The position numbers and the translations under genes are program-made. Shown piece after piece: positions 50,906 through 61,765 of a stretch of DNA of 64,000 nucleotides. Position 1 is the first letter of the stretch. Each line of letters begins with the position of its first letter. The DNA comes from Pseudeuparius sepicola. Taxonomy: Eukaryota; Arthropoda; Insecta; Coleoptera; Anthribidae. Where the stretch lies: assembly GCA_963920635.1 (NCBI GenBank), contig OY987305.1, positions 11,075,153-11,139,152 on the forward strand. Direction: 5' to 3'. Below the pieces are notes generated by a model. That model searched no databases, was not told where the DNA came from, and worked only from the letters and a program-made list of their open reading frames with translations.

Positions 50906-53529
50906 TTGCTTTAGTTATACTTTATTTTAATAATAGATTTGTGTAGATTTCGTTATATCCTTAGCGTTTCTGCACAACCATATTAAATTCGCATATAGCG
51001 GTAAATTTGAACTTTACAATCGTAGAATTGAACGTGACGTTACTTTGGAAGAAACCAGATTATCATCTCACATACTAGACGACATAAAAATGTCTTCCTT
51101 CGGCCTAACCTCGCACGTACCAGGAATTCCATAATAAAATTATTTAACAAAGCGCCGTATTATTCAATCTTCTCCCAGGTAATAGCGATGCATACAAAAA
51201 TAGCGGCTAATGAAAATAGATGTACCTATTTACTATTTGTTGGTTGCGATCCTCTTGACATGCAAACATGCCAACCTTGATTCTTTCAGCATCTTTGACA
51301 TGTACTATAAACTATATTAAACGATCAAGTGTTATTTTTAGTAGTATCGCCAGTATTGGGCAATTTCCTATCTTTCAAAACAGAACTCTGAATATAATCT
51401 AGTAGACATAATCTTCTATCCGGGGGTTTGTGCAACTTACAATAATATTTCAAATTTTTAAAGACCTTCGTTAATACCCGATTTATTTATAGTAAAGGCA
51501 ATCCCATAAGTAAACTCAGTCAATGTTCGACGTTCGTCCTCTTATGTCCTGTTTCTGTGCTAAAGATATTTTTATTTAAAACTTGCATAGTAAAATATTG
51601 TGCGTTCTATAAAATATGTGTGTTCTATAAAACAGAGCAAAATAATAATTATTGCAAATAGAAGAGGCACACGACCTCTGAGGACCTATTTTAGTGCACC
51701 ATATTTGCGTTGGATCCAAGAATAATAATTATATAAACTGTCGTATCACAGACATATATAACTTCGCTAAGCTATATAGGTCTGTGGTCGTATGAAACGT
51801 GTCGTGTATTCCCATTGATTTGATATTGATCTGAAAAGAAAGCAGGTAGGTACTGTTATTGAAAACTTATGCAATGTATTTTCCCCTATTAAAGTTTTTT
51901 GTGGCAAACACCGTGGCACACGGTATACACCGCTTTCGCTAGATTCTATTTTTCTCCCAATACTTACCTCGCCGTTTTTACTAATATGAGAGAAAAGCAA
52001 ACCACAACATAGAGAGTGAATAAACCAACTTAAATCTTTATTTTCCCAACCGTGAAGAGAGTTAATAAAGAAATTGGAAATATAGTTTTAGTTTTGCGTT
52101 TTTTTTGAGACAGCCTGCCTTGTATTCATTTCGTTGTATTGTTTCGATTTAAGAAATTGAAGAGTTTCTCCTCAAGATGTAGCGATCGCCGTAACGGAAG
52201 AGCAGCATTGTTACCGCAACAATAAAAAAGGGTATTGGATTGTCTGATATTTCCGAAGATAGACAAATACATGGAACTTTTCCCTGTTTCCATTACCAAC
52301 TAATTAGTTTCGCCATATAAGTTTTAAAGGCATCAATACTTTTTTCTTATACCAGCCTCACTACAATTTACACGCTTTCTTATGATTTATATACAGAGTG
52401 CAATTTTTTCTATATAAAAACTAGATTTTATAGTAGATATGTCTCGTTGCGTATCTTCCAACAAGCGGTAACTGAAGACTTTAAGAGATACCCACACAAC
52501 AAAAAACGATACATTACGAAATATTAATAAGAATAGTTATTTATGATCTTCCTATTGCTCACCCTTTTACTAGACTGCGATTTGTTAGGATAATTTATGT
52601 AATGATAAGAAAGCAATAAAGTTCTGCAGCAGTATTATTTACTTGAAGTTCGTAACACTCATGCACCTGCGTACCATATTATGCAATCGAATACGAGAAG
52701 GGAGTATGGTAAGGCACCTGGCCAATTACATGCTATATTCCGTCAAAAATAATTATTCGATTGTCATTTGAAAAAAAATGTAACACATTTTTGTTGTTTT
52801 TGTCATTGGGTGTTTAAGAAACAACTTTGCAGATCTCGTTTGAAATGGCAACTGTATACATACAGTTAAACAATAAATATGTATGACGGCGATTACTGTT
52901 ATAAAAGTATTTTACAGTAAACAATTTATTTCTGGATTCGACCTTGTCTAGAATATGTAACATTCAGCCGTGGCTGAAGTGTATGTTACAAACGAGACAG
53001 AAGGAAAGGATTTTCTGGGAGAGATACTATATCTTATTATACGTTTTGCTCAAGTTTTTTTTACCTTCCAGTTCTTGTTGTTGTCTAAAAGAATTGCTGA
53101 AAACCTTAAATGCATTACAAAAACTAAATAGTTACATTATGTCCTGATGAGCTTGTAAAAATGTCAAACATACTTTTTCGAAGATATAGCAATAATTATT
53201 CTTATTAGCGAAGATACGTCGCAATGTCATACGCAACGCAAGTATCTTTTCTTCGGCAGTTTTTTCGATAAGCATTGATCTTGTTTATTTCTGCATCGTA
53301 AGTCATAAATATTTAACTTATTTTTCGTACTGAACACAGGCGGTATACCTTATATAGCTTGAGCCGGTCTTGTAAGTACTTACATTTTCAGACGTATCAC
53401 ACATATTGGCTCCAAAACGATTTTTGTGGCTCTCTTGCACGAAATTAAAAGAAATAAACTTAATTTTTATAGTGAATAAGGAAGTACCAGATATCAGATG
53501 ATATTTTTTGCTTATTCATTTTTTACTTA
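50906..53529. other. intronic stretch, nothing recognised
   Basis: Low-complexity AT-rich DNA with short ORFs and no family signature. GATAAGAAAGCAATAAAGTTC occurs at 52606 and again at 53990, a short dispersed duplication. Confidence 0.4.
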
Positions 53530-54446
53530 CAGTGCTATTCATAAAGTTTGCACCAAATGGGAAAAATTTGTATTACTCTATTTTTTGAAAATCTGATTTT
53601 GGGATATGTCGATGTATGTTTTGTTTACACTATTGTGCCTAAAGGGGATCGTAACGCCACATCCCTTGCCTGTCAAATTTTACATTTAAAATATAAAATT
53701 AGGAAAATCAGGTTTGTCTCGAAAATAACGGAAAAAGTTAATAAGAACATGTGTTTGTATTGTAATGTTTTGCCCATATGCAAATTTTCAGAAGGATATC
53801 AGAATATTCGTGTTTCTTACTCGTTACTAAATCCATAAAATTCTATACAAAACTGTATCTTATAATTTTGTTTCACTGAATTTCAAAATATGGATGTATT
53901 TTATGTAAAAATATTACAACCCTGGTCCAGGGAATAAACTCATCTTAAAATAAAAGAGTCTTTGCACCAAGATAGCGTTCTTATGTAATGATAAGAAAGC
54001 AATAAAGTTCTGCAGCATAAAGCATAAAGTTCTCATGTTTCTCCTTAACTTTGCATTGAAATTTATTTGTATTGTTATGGTTTAGTAAGAGGACAACCAC
54101 AAAATAAATTTCTTCGGTTATTTGCGGGAAAAAATATCGAGTACCGATTTGAAGAGAAATAATTAAGAAAAAACGAACATCGTGATATCCTTAAAATTTG
54201 CATAGGGCACAAAAATGCAATACAAACACATTTTCTTAATAACTTGTTCCGATATTTTCAAGGCAACCCTGATTTTTTCCATTTTTTTATTATAAATGTC
54301 AAATTTGACAGGCATGGGCTGTGACGTCACGACCCTCTTTAGGCGCAATAGTGTAAACAAGACATGCACAAACATTTTATTATTATTTCAAAAAATATAA
54401 TAATACAAATTTTTCCCATTTGGTGCAAACATTATGAATAGCACTG
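53530..54446. mobile_element. Tc1/mariner-like palindromic element, 917 bp
   Basis: Ends CAGTGCTATTCATAAAGTTT and the inverse; over about 40 bp the two ends differ by a base or two (continuing GCACCAAATGGGAAAAATTT). TA precedes the left end, but the right flank reads TC. CAGTG tips and a TA target suggest Tc1/mariner (inference). Inner blocks also pair (GCCTAAAGGGGATCGTAACG with CGTCACGACCCTCTTTAGGC). No transposase. Confidence 0.8.
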
Positions 54447-55231
54447 TCGGTATACTTCCATTTCACCATTAATTTTTTTAATGTAAACATTTGTAACAAT
54501 ACCTATGCCTGGAGTGATGTGAAATCAATTGTTCGTAAAAGTAAAAATGTACACTTTCCCATAACTTCGTTATATAAATCAAGAGTATGTTACATAAATA
54601 TACATACGCTACATAAGAATTTTCATTCACCTGAGATGACACGAATGAAAAAATGAAGGTATTGTTATTAATAAATTAATTTGCTTATGGAAACTTTTAT
54701 TATAAGAGACAATATGAACACGCTACTATTACCCACTTCTTTCAACTAAAAATCATAATTTTCTTCAACGTAGCTGTTCCTCATAAATATATGACCAACA
54801 AATACAAAGGTGTGATGAAAACTTTTGATTTAGGATTTTTTAGGACCGTATTAATTTTTATTTCTTCGTCTACCTATAGTATTCTCATACATACATTATA
54901 GATGTAGAAATCTGCTAATAACTTCCACCAACAAAATATTTCGACATTCAAATAAAATTTGTACCAAATAGGGCGTGAAAGCTAAAATACTTTTGGTTTA
55001 ATATTCAGTAGGTACTGCCGTTACGGTCGTGTTTAATCAATGGCTTTGCAATGTAAAGTTCATTATATTCATAAACAAATAAAATTTAAGCTATCGGATA
55101 ATAGCCATAGGCTGAGCCTCAAATTTCGAAATACCATGGAAATTTCCAAGTCAGATTCTTGGAATCCCTTATTCTATTATTTGAAATATGGAATATAATT
55201 GAATAATAATTAGAAATATAATGAGGGATAT
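54447..55231. other. intronic stretch, nothing recognised
   Basis: AT-rich, without paired repeats or exon-like sequence. Confidence 0.4.
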
Positions 55232-55395
55232 ATACTTTCTAAAATTTATTTGTGTTTTTCGCCACCAAACTGGTTAAAAGACAACTTTTTCAGTTGCCTG
55301 GAAAATTAATAAATTCTTAACAGTAAATAACTAAACTTTGAACTTGTAACTCAAAAAATATCTTCAAAATTTTTTTCCTGAGCTTTGAGGGATAT
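55232..55395. repeat. solo terminal repeat of the Penelope-like family
   Basis: TTTTTCGCCACCAAACTGG through TTTCCTGAGCTTTGAGG repeats the left arm of the 49818 element. It is joined to TTTCTAAAATTTATTTGTG, which also occurs (inverted) at the right edge of the 49818 element. Confidence 0.82.
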
Positions 55396-56814
55396 ATTTT
55401 TTCTGTTCAACATAGGTATAATACAATAATTTTCCCCAGTAAATAAATAATGAGGCACAGTGTATAGTGCACGGTATTTTCAAATATGATATACAAATAT
55501 AATGGATATCCCTGAATATATACTGGGTTTTCCCTGGAAAAGGCTAGATTTAAAAAAAAATTATTGCTACCACTGATGACATTTATGGGGCGGACACATA
55601 AATGTTTTCACACAGATTGTCCTCGTCTATTATGAAACGATAAGCCATTGCAAAAGTTTTCAATGCGAGTGTTTCTTAATAATTAAATTTCTTCAGAAAA
55701 ATTTTTTATTGGTTAATCATCGTACGTGATCCATGATCGCTAGATAATATAACAATATCAAGAAATAAAAAAAAATCCGCTATCGAAACTAGAGCACTAC
55801 TTATTACGTAATCGTGTGGTGTACACAATTTAATTAAATACGCTATATTACAGGCTTTCTATATCGAATTAACCGGAAAATGGCGCTGCATTTGGATAAT
55901 AATGTCGCGAATCAATGAGAAAATCAATTTTTCGTTTTGAGAAGTGAATGTGAAATTGTTTACTTTTAAATTTGGTTTCGATAACTATCGGATTACCCAT
56001 ACCTCCTGAGGTATATACTTACTAGGTGGGTATGGGTTGTATGGAAGGAGTTGAAGCAGGTTTGTCAGTGTGTCCACATATGCGTAAAGTCTCTTAACTG
56101 TTTGAAAACTGTGTTACGGGTGTGTTGATAGGTGAAGACTGTAACCGATGACATGGACGTCTGGAAGCGCATATCTTCACTTTTACAGGTACCTACTTGA
56201 AACAGGCTAATACAGAATTTTATCGGCCTTCGAAATTTTTAATAAGGTGAAGGTTTGCTAGAAACAAATTTCAGCCTTAATAATAAATAACAATTGAAAT
56301 TCAGTTGTCTTCTTACTTATCTTCGACAATGTTTCAAAATCATTGGTCTAAATATTTTACCAAGAGAGTAGAGTAAATTGAAATAAATTCGCTATGCTGC
56401 AACGAACGTGTTCAAGCTCAAGTTTACAAGGGAGAGTTTGTTTGGAGAAAATTATTCTAAGCCTTAAAATAATTTAACAATATACTTTTACCCCAACCAA
56501 TTCTTAATTTCACTTTTTTAGTAGGCACAAGTGTATCTCCGAAGGATATCAATCTTCCACTTTCGAATTCTGTATATGCTGTTCTTCTTAATATAGACGG
56601 AAACAATTTCTTAATTAACACCACAATAAGAAATAAATATTTTGGCGTACGGAAACTGAGCTCAACTTTCAAGTTTTAATTTAATTCATTAGTGCGATAT
56701 TATTTTGAGAAATGTGTGGGTTTAGTTTTCAGAATGCTACCTAATTACCTAATGATCTCGAACTTTTATTATGAAGGTTACTTATTTTGGTAACGGCATC
56801 TTTGTTTGTTCCAG
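55396..56814. other. last intronic stretch before exon B
   Basis: No mobile element ends. AT-rich; a pyrimidine-rich acceptor closes it at 56814. Confidence 0.5.
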
Positions 56815-56972
56815 GACCACATCCAAGAAGTTCTGGACAAGTGGACGCAGATCGACGACGAAATCTGGGCCAAAGTGATCGTCCTGGAAAGGAACAGGAG
56901 GGTGGCAAAGGCCTATGCTAGAGCCCCAGTGTTGACAGTCAACGGTTCCGATGACGGTTTTGATGGTTTTCG
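56815..56972 (+). CDS. exp: internal coding exon B, start of the MH2 (Smad-like) domain
   Basis: Internal exon of 158 nt (52 codons plus two bases). The acceptor TTTGTTTGTTCCAG ends at 56814 and the donor GTAAGT starts at 56973. Starting on a codon boundary, it continues exon A in phase 0. The translation begins DHIQEVLDKWTQIDDEIW and contains VLERNRRVAKAYARAPVLTV and NGSDDGFDGFR. The order W...V-x-E-x-N-x-R-V...P-x-L-T-V-(N/D)-G matches the first strands of Smad MH2 domains. The basic and FDGFR-containing version resembles the divergent insect MH2 protein Expansion rather than Mad, Smox, Medea or Dad. Drosophila Expansion acts in epithelial (tracheal) tube-size control; that function is carried over by homology only. 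The remainder of MH2, including the conserved HIG-x-G region, is not in this window. The symbol is a recognition from memory, not a search result. Confidence 0.9.
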
Positions 56973-57640
56973 GTAAGTACATAGTTGTTTTTTCTGATCT
57001 TGAACAACACTTTTGTTCTGCAACACTCTTTTATGCGAAGCTTTATTTTCTAACAAGTTATTGTCGTAGTATATTTCCCTGTATACGCACCTAAACAAAA
57101 GACATGCATTATATTTTGCATCATCGATAATGATAATTCGAATTATTATTGAAAGAGTGTTAACTTGCAATTTGTTGCAATTATAAACGCCTTCAGAAAA
57201 TATTGATGGTATATTGGAAATTACATAAGATTCACAGCACAGTAGGATAGAAAAACAATTGGTATAATAAAAATATTTACTAATTTTTTTCACAGAATAT
57301 TTTTTGCCATAGCTAAATAAAATTGTATATATATATATATATGTATGTAGATTGTATAATCTAGTGTAGGTAAACAAAAGCACGTGCATTCTCTGTACCT
57401 GAACTTGATATTTTATAATTAAGGCACGTCAAAAACGCCAAACGCCAAAAATTATCATCTATATCATTAGGGGAAATTGGGGCAGAATGGAAGGGTTATT
57501 TTTCTGTAATTTTTATGCTAAAAACTTTGCAGGATTTTGGCTTTTAGGGCCTGCGGTTTGGTTATTTTTTACATGCTTTTATTTAACTTGCCCTGATCGT
57601 ATGTGCGTGTGGGTCGAATCTTGCAAGCTGAATTAGAATC
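56973..57640. other. start of the intron after exon B
   Basis: Begins with GTAAGT. An (AT)n run lies at 57325-57342. The next exon of the gene was not found before 64000. Confidence 0.6.
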
Positions 57641-57649
57641 ACTTCTTCA

Positions 57650-57966
57650 AAATGGCCGTTGCCACAAGATGGCGGATGATGATTTTTTTTGTCCACCCCC
57701 TTAATATGGGTATCAAATGAAAGGGATTGAAGAGTAGAAAACGATAAAGTTAGTGACATCACACTAAATTCAATATAGGCACCGCTCCAAGATGGCGGAT
57801 TACATTTCTTTTCAACCCGCTTAATATGGGTATCAAATGAAAGGGCTTGAAAAGCAGAAAACGATAAAGTTAGTGACATCACACTAAATTCAATTTGGCC
57901 GCCGCTCCAAAATTTCGGATTACATTTTCTTTTTAACCCCCTTAATACTTCACCAAATTCAATATG
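57650..57966. repeat. ~122-bp minisatellite, about 2.6 units
   Basis: AAGATGGCGGAT recurs at 57667 and 57790, and as AAATTTCGGAT at 57910 (periods 123 and 120). Each unit carries TTAATATGGGTATCAAATG and GATAAAGTTAGTGACATCAC. A diverged fragment is at 18040-18190. Confidence 0.9.
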
Positions 57967-58145
57967 GTTTGGTTTCCAGCGAGGGAACTCTTAAATGGTG
58001 AACATCTGATGATGGAGCCGGAAGGTGGTTACTGGAACTCGTTCATAAAACAATGCAATCCTATCGAGTTTGGGTTCATTTCTCTTGTCTAAAGGAACTG
58101 TAATAAAAAAAACTAATAAGTTGAAAATAAATTCATTAATAAAAA

Positions 58146-58317
58146 AAATATATTTTTAAAGACAAGATCTTATTTAAATGCTCTAAAAAGAGCTTTTATA
58201 TCATATACAATTTTATAATGTAACAAAATTGTGGGTTTGCTTTGGTTTGATTTATTTCAAAATTTATTTTCTTTTTTTAGATCATTTAAATAAAAGCTTG
58301 TTTCTAAAAATATTTTT
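58146..58317 (-). repeat. fragment of the AAGCTTTTATTTAA repeat family
   Basis: In reverse, AACAAGCTTTTATTTAAATG then GAAATAA-TCAAACCAAAGC matches the outer arm of the 18279 element and positions 46640-46705 of the second copy. The ends also pair with each other. Confidence 0.65.
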
Positions 58318-58447
58318 TTACTTTGCACCTCTTGAAGAGGGTAAAGTGGAAAAATGGTCAACCTGTCCTCTTGAAAAGGTCAAAATGAAAAAAAAGGTTT
58401 ACGAGGAGGGGGTAAAATAGACACATCCTTTTTGGTCAATATATGTA

Positions 58448-59253
58448 GAGGAAAGTACCCTAATATGAGACAACATTACATTTTGTTCTGTATTTTGTCC
58501 TTTAATATATTAAGTATAATGCGCAAACTTACGTCGAATACGTTTCTATTCTATTCTATTTTCACTGCAGTTTATGTAGGATTGCCAAATATTAACAGTT
58601 GTTTCGTAACTGAGGATTATGAAAAAAAGGCAAATCTTCAATTTTTCAAATAGGGTGCCTATAATATTATACAGTCTCATATCCAGTTTTAACAAAAACA
58701 CTAATACTTGCCACAAAATAATTTTTATTTCAAAAACTTTAAAAGAATATTAAATTAACCTATAGTATACAACTCTTTAGTTACATAACACTTGACACAC
58801 TTAATATAGGTTCCTAATATGATACAGTCTCATATTCAGGTTTGACAAAGATATCATCTCATATTAGGAGCACTGGGGTGTCTCATATTAGGAATCCGCT
58901 GTACATATAGAATTTTTTCCATCGTTAACCAAAATGTTATTAAATACGTTATATAACTATACTCTAATTATAAAATAACTTTTATTCAATACAACAAGCT
59001 ACAAAAATATATTAAACACGTTATTCAGAATTACACGGTAACCGAAGCTCTTTAAAAGTTTGTGCACGTACGGTTGAAGTAAACAATGCCGTTCTTAACC
59101 TAAAAATTTAAATAAGCTAGACACTGCACTACATGTGGCGACTTATACCATTAGTGATTATTTGAGACATTGCCAGCTAGATGGAGACTCTTACTTTAGG
59201 AGTTATTGTGGGGTCTCATATTGCAAACTGTCTCATATTACGGTTCTTTCCTC
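58448..59253. mobile_element. GAGGAAAG-ended element, 806 bp, TA-flanked
   Basis: GAGGAAAGTACCCTAATATG at 58448 pairs with CATATTACGGTTCTTTCCTC ending 59253; TA flanks both. The word GTCTCATATTA recurs at least six times inside. No transposase recognised. Confidence 0.75.
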
Positions 59254-59729
59254 TATTGTTCTTGAAAGAGAATGCAAAATGAGTGATGATGGAAATAATT
59301 CATCATTAGGTATACTATTTTGAATTTTTTCCATCGTTAACCAAAATGTTATTAAATACGTTATATAACTATACTCTAATTATAAAATAACTTTTATTCA
59401 ATACAACAAGCTACAAAAATATATTAAACACGTTATTCAGAATTACACGGTAACCGAAGCTCTTTAAAAGTTTGTGCACGTACGGTTGACGTAAACAGTG
59501 CCGTTATTAACCTAAAAATTGGAGCTAGACACTGTACTACATGTGGCGACTTATACCATTAAATATGGTTTTGAGACATTTCCAGCTAGATGGAGACTCT
59601 TACTTTAGGAGTTATTGTGGGGTCTCATATTGCAAACTGTCTCATATTACGGTTCTTTCCTCTATTGTTCTTGAAAGAGAATGCAAAATGAGGGATGATG
59701 GAAATAATTCATCATTAGGTATACTATTT
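58911..59729. repeat. 412-bp tandem duplication
   Basis: AATTTTTTCCATCGTTAACC starts both copies (58911 and 59323), and CATCATTAGGTATACTATTT closes both. The unit contains the right half of the GAGGAAAG element plus its flank. Differences are few (about a 4-bp indel near 59106 and scattered substitutions), so the duplication is fairly recent. ORFs 59135-59323 and 59541-59798 are its two copies. Confidence 0.92.
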
Positions 59730-59958
59730 ATACTAAAAGATTCTTCGAAATGCCATATTACTCCCAGGCCAAGTACCTTTCTCAAACCAATGATCTAAGC
59801 CAATAGAAGGGAGGAGAACTTTTCTGGAAAACCTATGTAAGATATGACAGGGAATGAATGTTACTCAAGGGTTAGACCTATAAAAATAAATGCACATAGG
59901 ATTTATAACTATACATAGGCGGTTCTAGACCTTTTGTTTTGGGGGGGCTTAAGCCCCT

Positions 59959-61493
59959 CCCAACTAGCAAAGTAGCTGTATTAATTTTTTCTTACCGAAC
60001 GGACAAGTTTTATTAACGTTTTATAAGTGCTTAAAATAGTTAATTTGCTGTGCTATCGTCTCGAGTATTACCATTTTGCTGTGTGCAACTAATTTACTCT
60101 GTAATATATAGTTCTTAGAACGTTCTTTCAGCTAAATTATAGAACGTATATAAAATAGTTTTTTAATTGTTCTATAAACGTTTATAGTAATACGTATACG
60201 ACTGCTACACGTCTTTTTAGTGCGTACAACTAAATGGTTCGGTTAGTTTTGCGTATATAACTGTTTTATAAGAATGGGTGCATTTCGCAGAACATTAAAG
60301 AAGAATTATCATTTAATTCAGAAAAATATTTTTTCGGATAATAAATAAATTTAATAGCATTGCCAGTAATGCTAATGATAAAATCACTTCCACCAAAGAA
60401 GATTTAAAATCAAATACCGGCAACTCTTTCAGCTGTGTTGCATATACCTACTGCTGATGATTGTAATTTTCACCAAAAGTCTTCAATGTTCAATGAAACA
60501 GAGAAAATAGAGTTACGTGAACGTCTGAACTATCTTAAACATCCTAAAATAAAATAAAAATATGTTTTCTATAATAGCATAGATAAATTATAGGTACCTA
60601 CATACGTAGAAAATGAAATTTTACACATTAAGATAGTTTTTTGTTTTATAAGCATCGCAAGCCCAACTGAAAGATCATATAAGTGCTGTGTGTGTGACTA
60701 AAATGTTTTATAAGAATTTACGCCATGTTTGGTGTGGTTAGCTTATACGTTGGATCAGCGTCTCATTTTCATAAAATGTAAAAAATGCATTTTATAACAA
60801 AAAAAATAATACTGCATTAGTTGACGATGTTTATTTTGTATTTAAAATTCCATCCGAAACAATAATAATAGATATTTTTACTAAAAAGAAAAACATTTAT
60901 TTTAATTTTTAATAAAAAAAAATCGCCGAAATCGATGTTTAGAAGAGGCGCTTAAAAATTTTACCATGTAAATAGTATACATTTCACAATAAATCTTAAT
61001 TTGCACTAAAAATTATGTGACCCCACTATGTCATAAGTAAAATTTATTATTCGTTGTACTTTGACATAATACTCCCCCATTCTTATTGCGTTGTCCTTAT
61101 TTTACCAAGAGAGGTGCATGTATGGTATTGAATAGTCTAAAGAGTGGTTTTATAGTCTTTTTAATGTAGTAAAGCACAGCAAAACCGTTTTTTCAAAAAC
61201 GCTTAACGAGTCAAAGAGCTTTCATAAAAATTTATAGAGGTTGTTTGGTACAACATTTATTTCTGCTGTGTAAAGCTTCTGTAAACGTCTGTAAAATAGT
61301 TATATAAATGTGTTTGCAACTTTTATAGAACTGGTTATAGAGTGAAAAAGTTGTATAAATTTGTGCCCATTTTAGCTCTATAAGGGCTCTAAGAACGTTG
61401 TAAAAACGCTTATCGGACTTCAGATGTTTTATAAGGTTATATGCTCTATAAACGTTCTTACAGCTTTTATAAAACAGAAAATTGTTAGTTGGG
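59959..61493. mobile_element. TIR element of the CCCAA/TTATAA-motif family, copy B
   Basis: CCCAACTAGCAA at 59959 pairs with TTGTTAGTTGGG ending 61493. The 1.5-kb interior is dense in TTATAA, GTTCTATAAACG and CTATAAACGTTC-type words, densest near the ends (60110-60200, 61260-61475). Similar in length and style to copy A at 4647. Confidence 0.68.
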
Positions 61494-61765
61494 CTGGGCC
61501 CTGGCGTATAGCTAAGGTGACCATATTTTTTGTGATTATTATACAAAAGAAATTTTGTTAACAAGTAACTGGATTGTTTCACATAACAAAATGTACTTAC
61601 ATATTACATAGCTAAGTACTTACTATAAAAAACTAATATTGATTCATAAAAAAATACTACCTACCTACTTTTAATAATTCAAAAAAAAAAGGTGCAAAAA
61701 TAATAGCTAAGTATTTTTTTATGAAAAAAATGTTATAGTTAAAAATGGTTGACACCAGTGGGAGC

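Larger units (their letters stand above)
14980..56814 (+). other. 41.8-kb phase-0 intron of the expansion-like gene
   Basis: Runs from donor GTAAGC (14980) to acceptor CCAG (56814). It is filled with nested transposons and palindromes listed separately. I saw no other convincing coding exon in it, but both boundaries are phase 0, so a small cassette exon could be present unnoticed. Confidence 0.75.

Noticed and set aside
57583..57882. 99-codon minus-strand ORF with internally repeated peptide
   Set aside because: The repetition simply reflects the 122-bp minisatellite.
59135..59798. Pair of near-identical small proteins resembling a duplicated gene
   Set aside because: They arise from the 412-bp tandem duplication inside a mobile element; no start context, splice sites or homology support coding.
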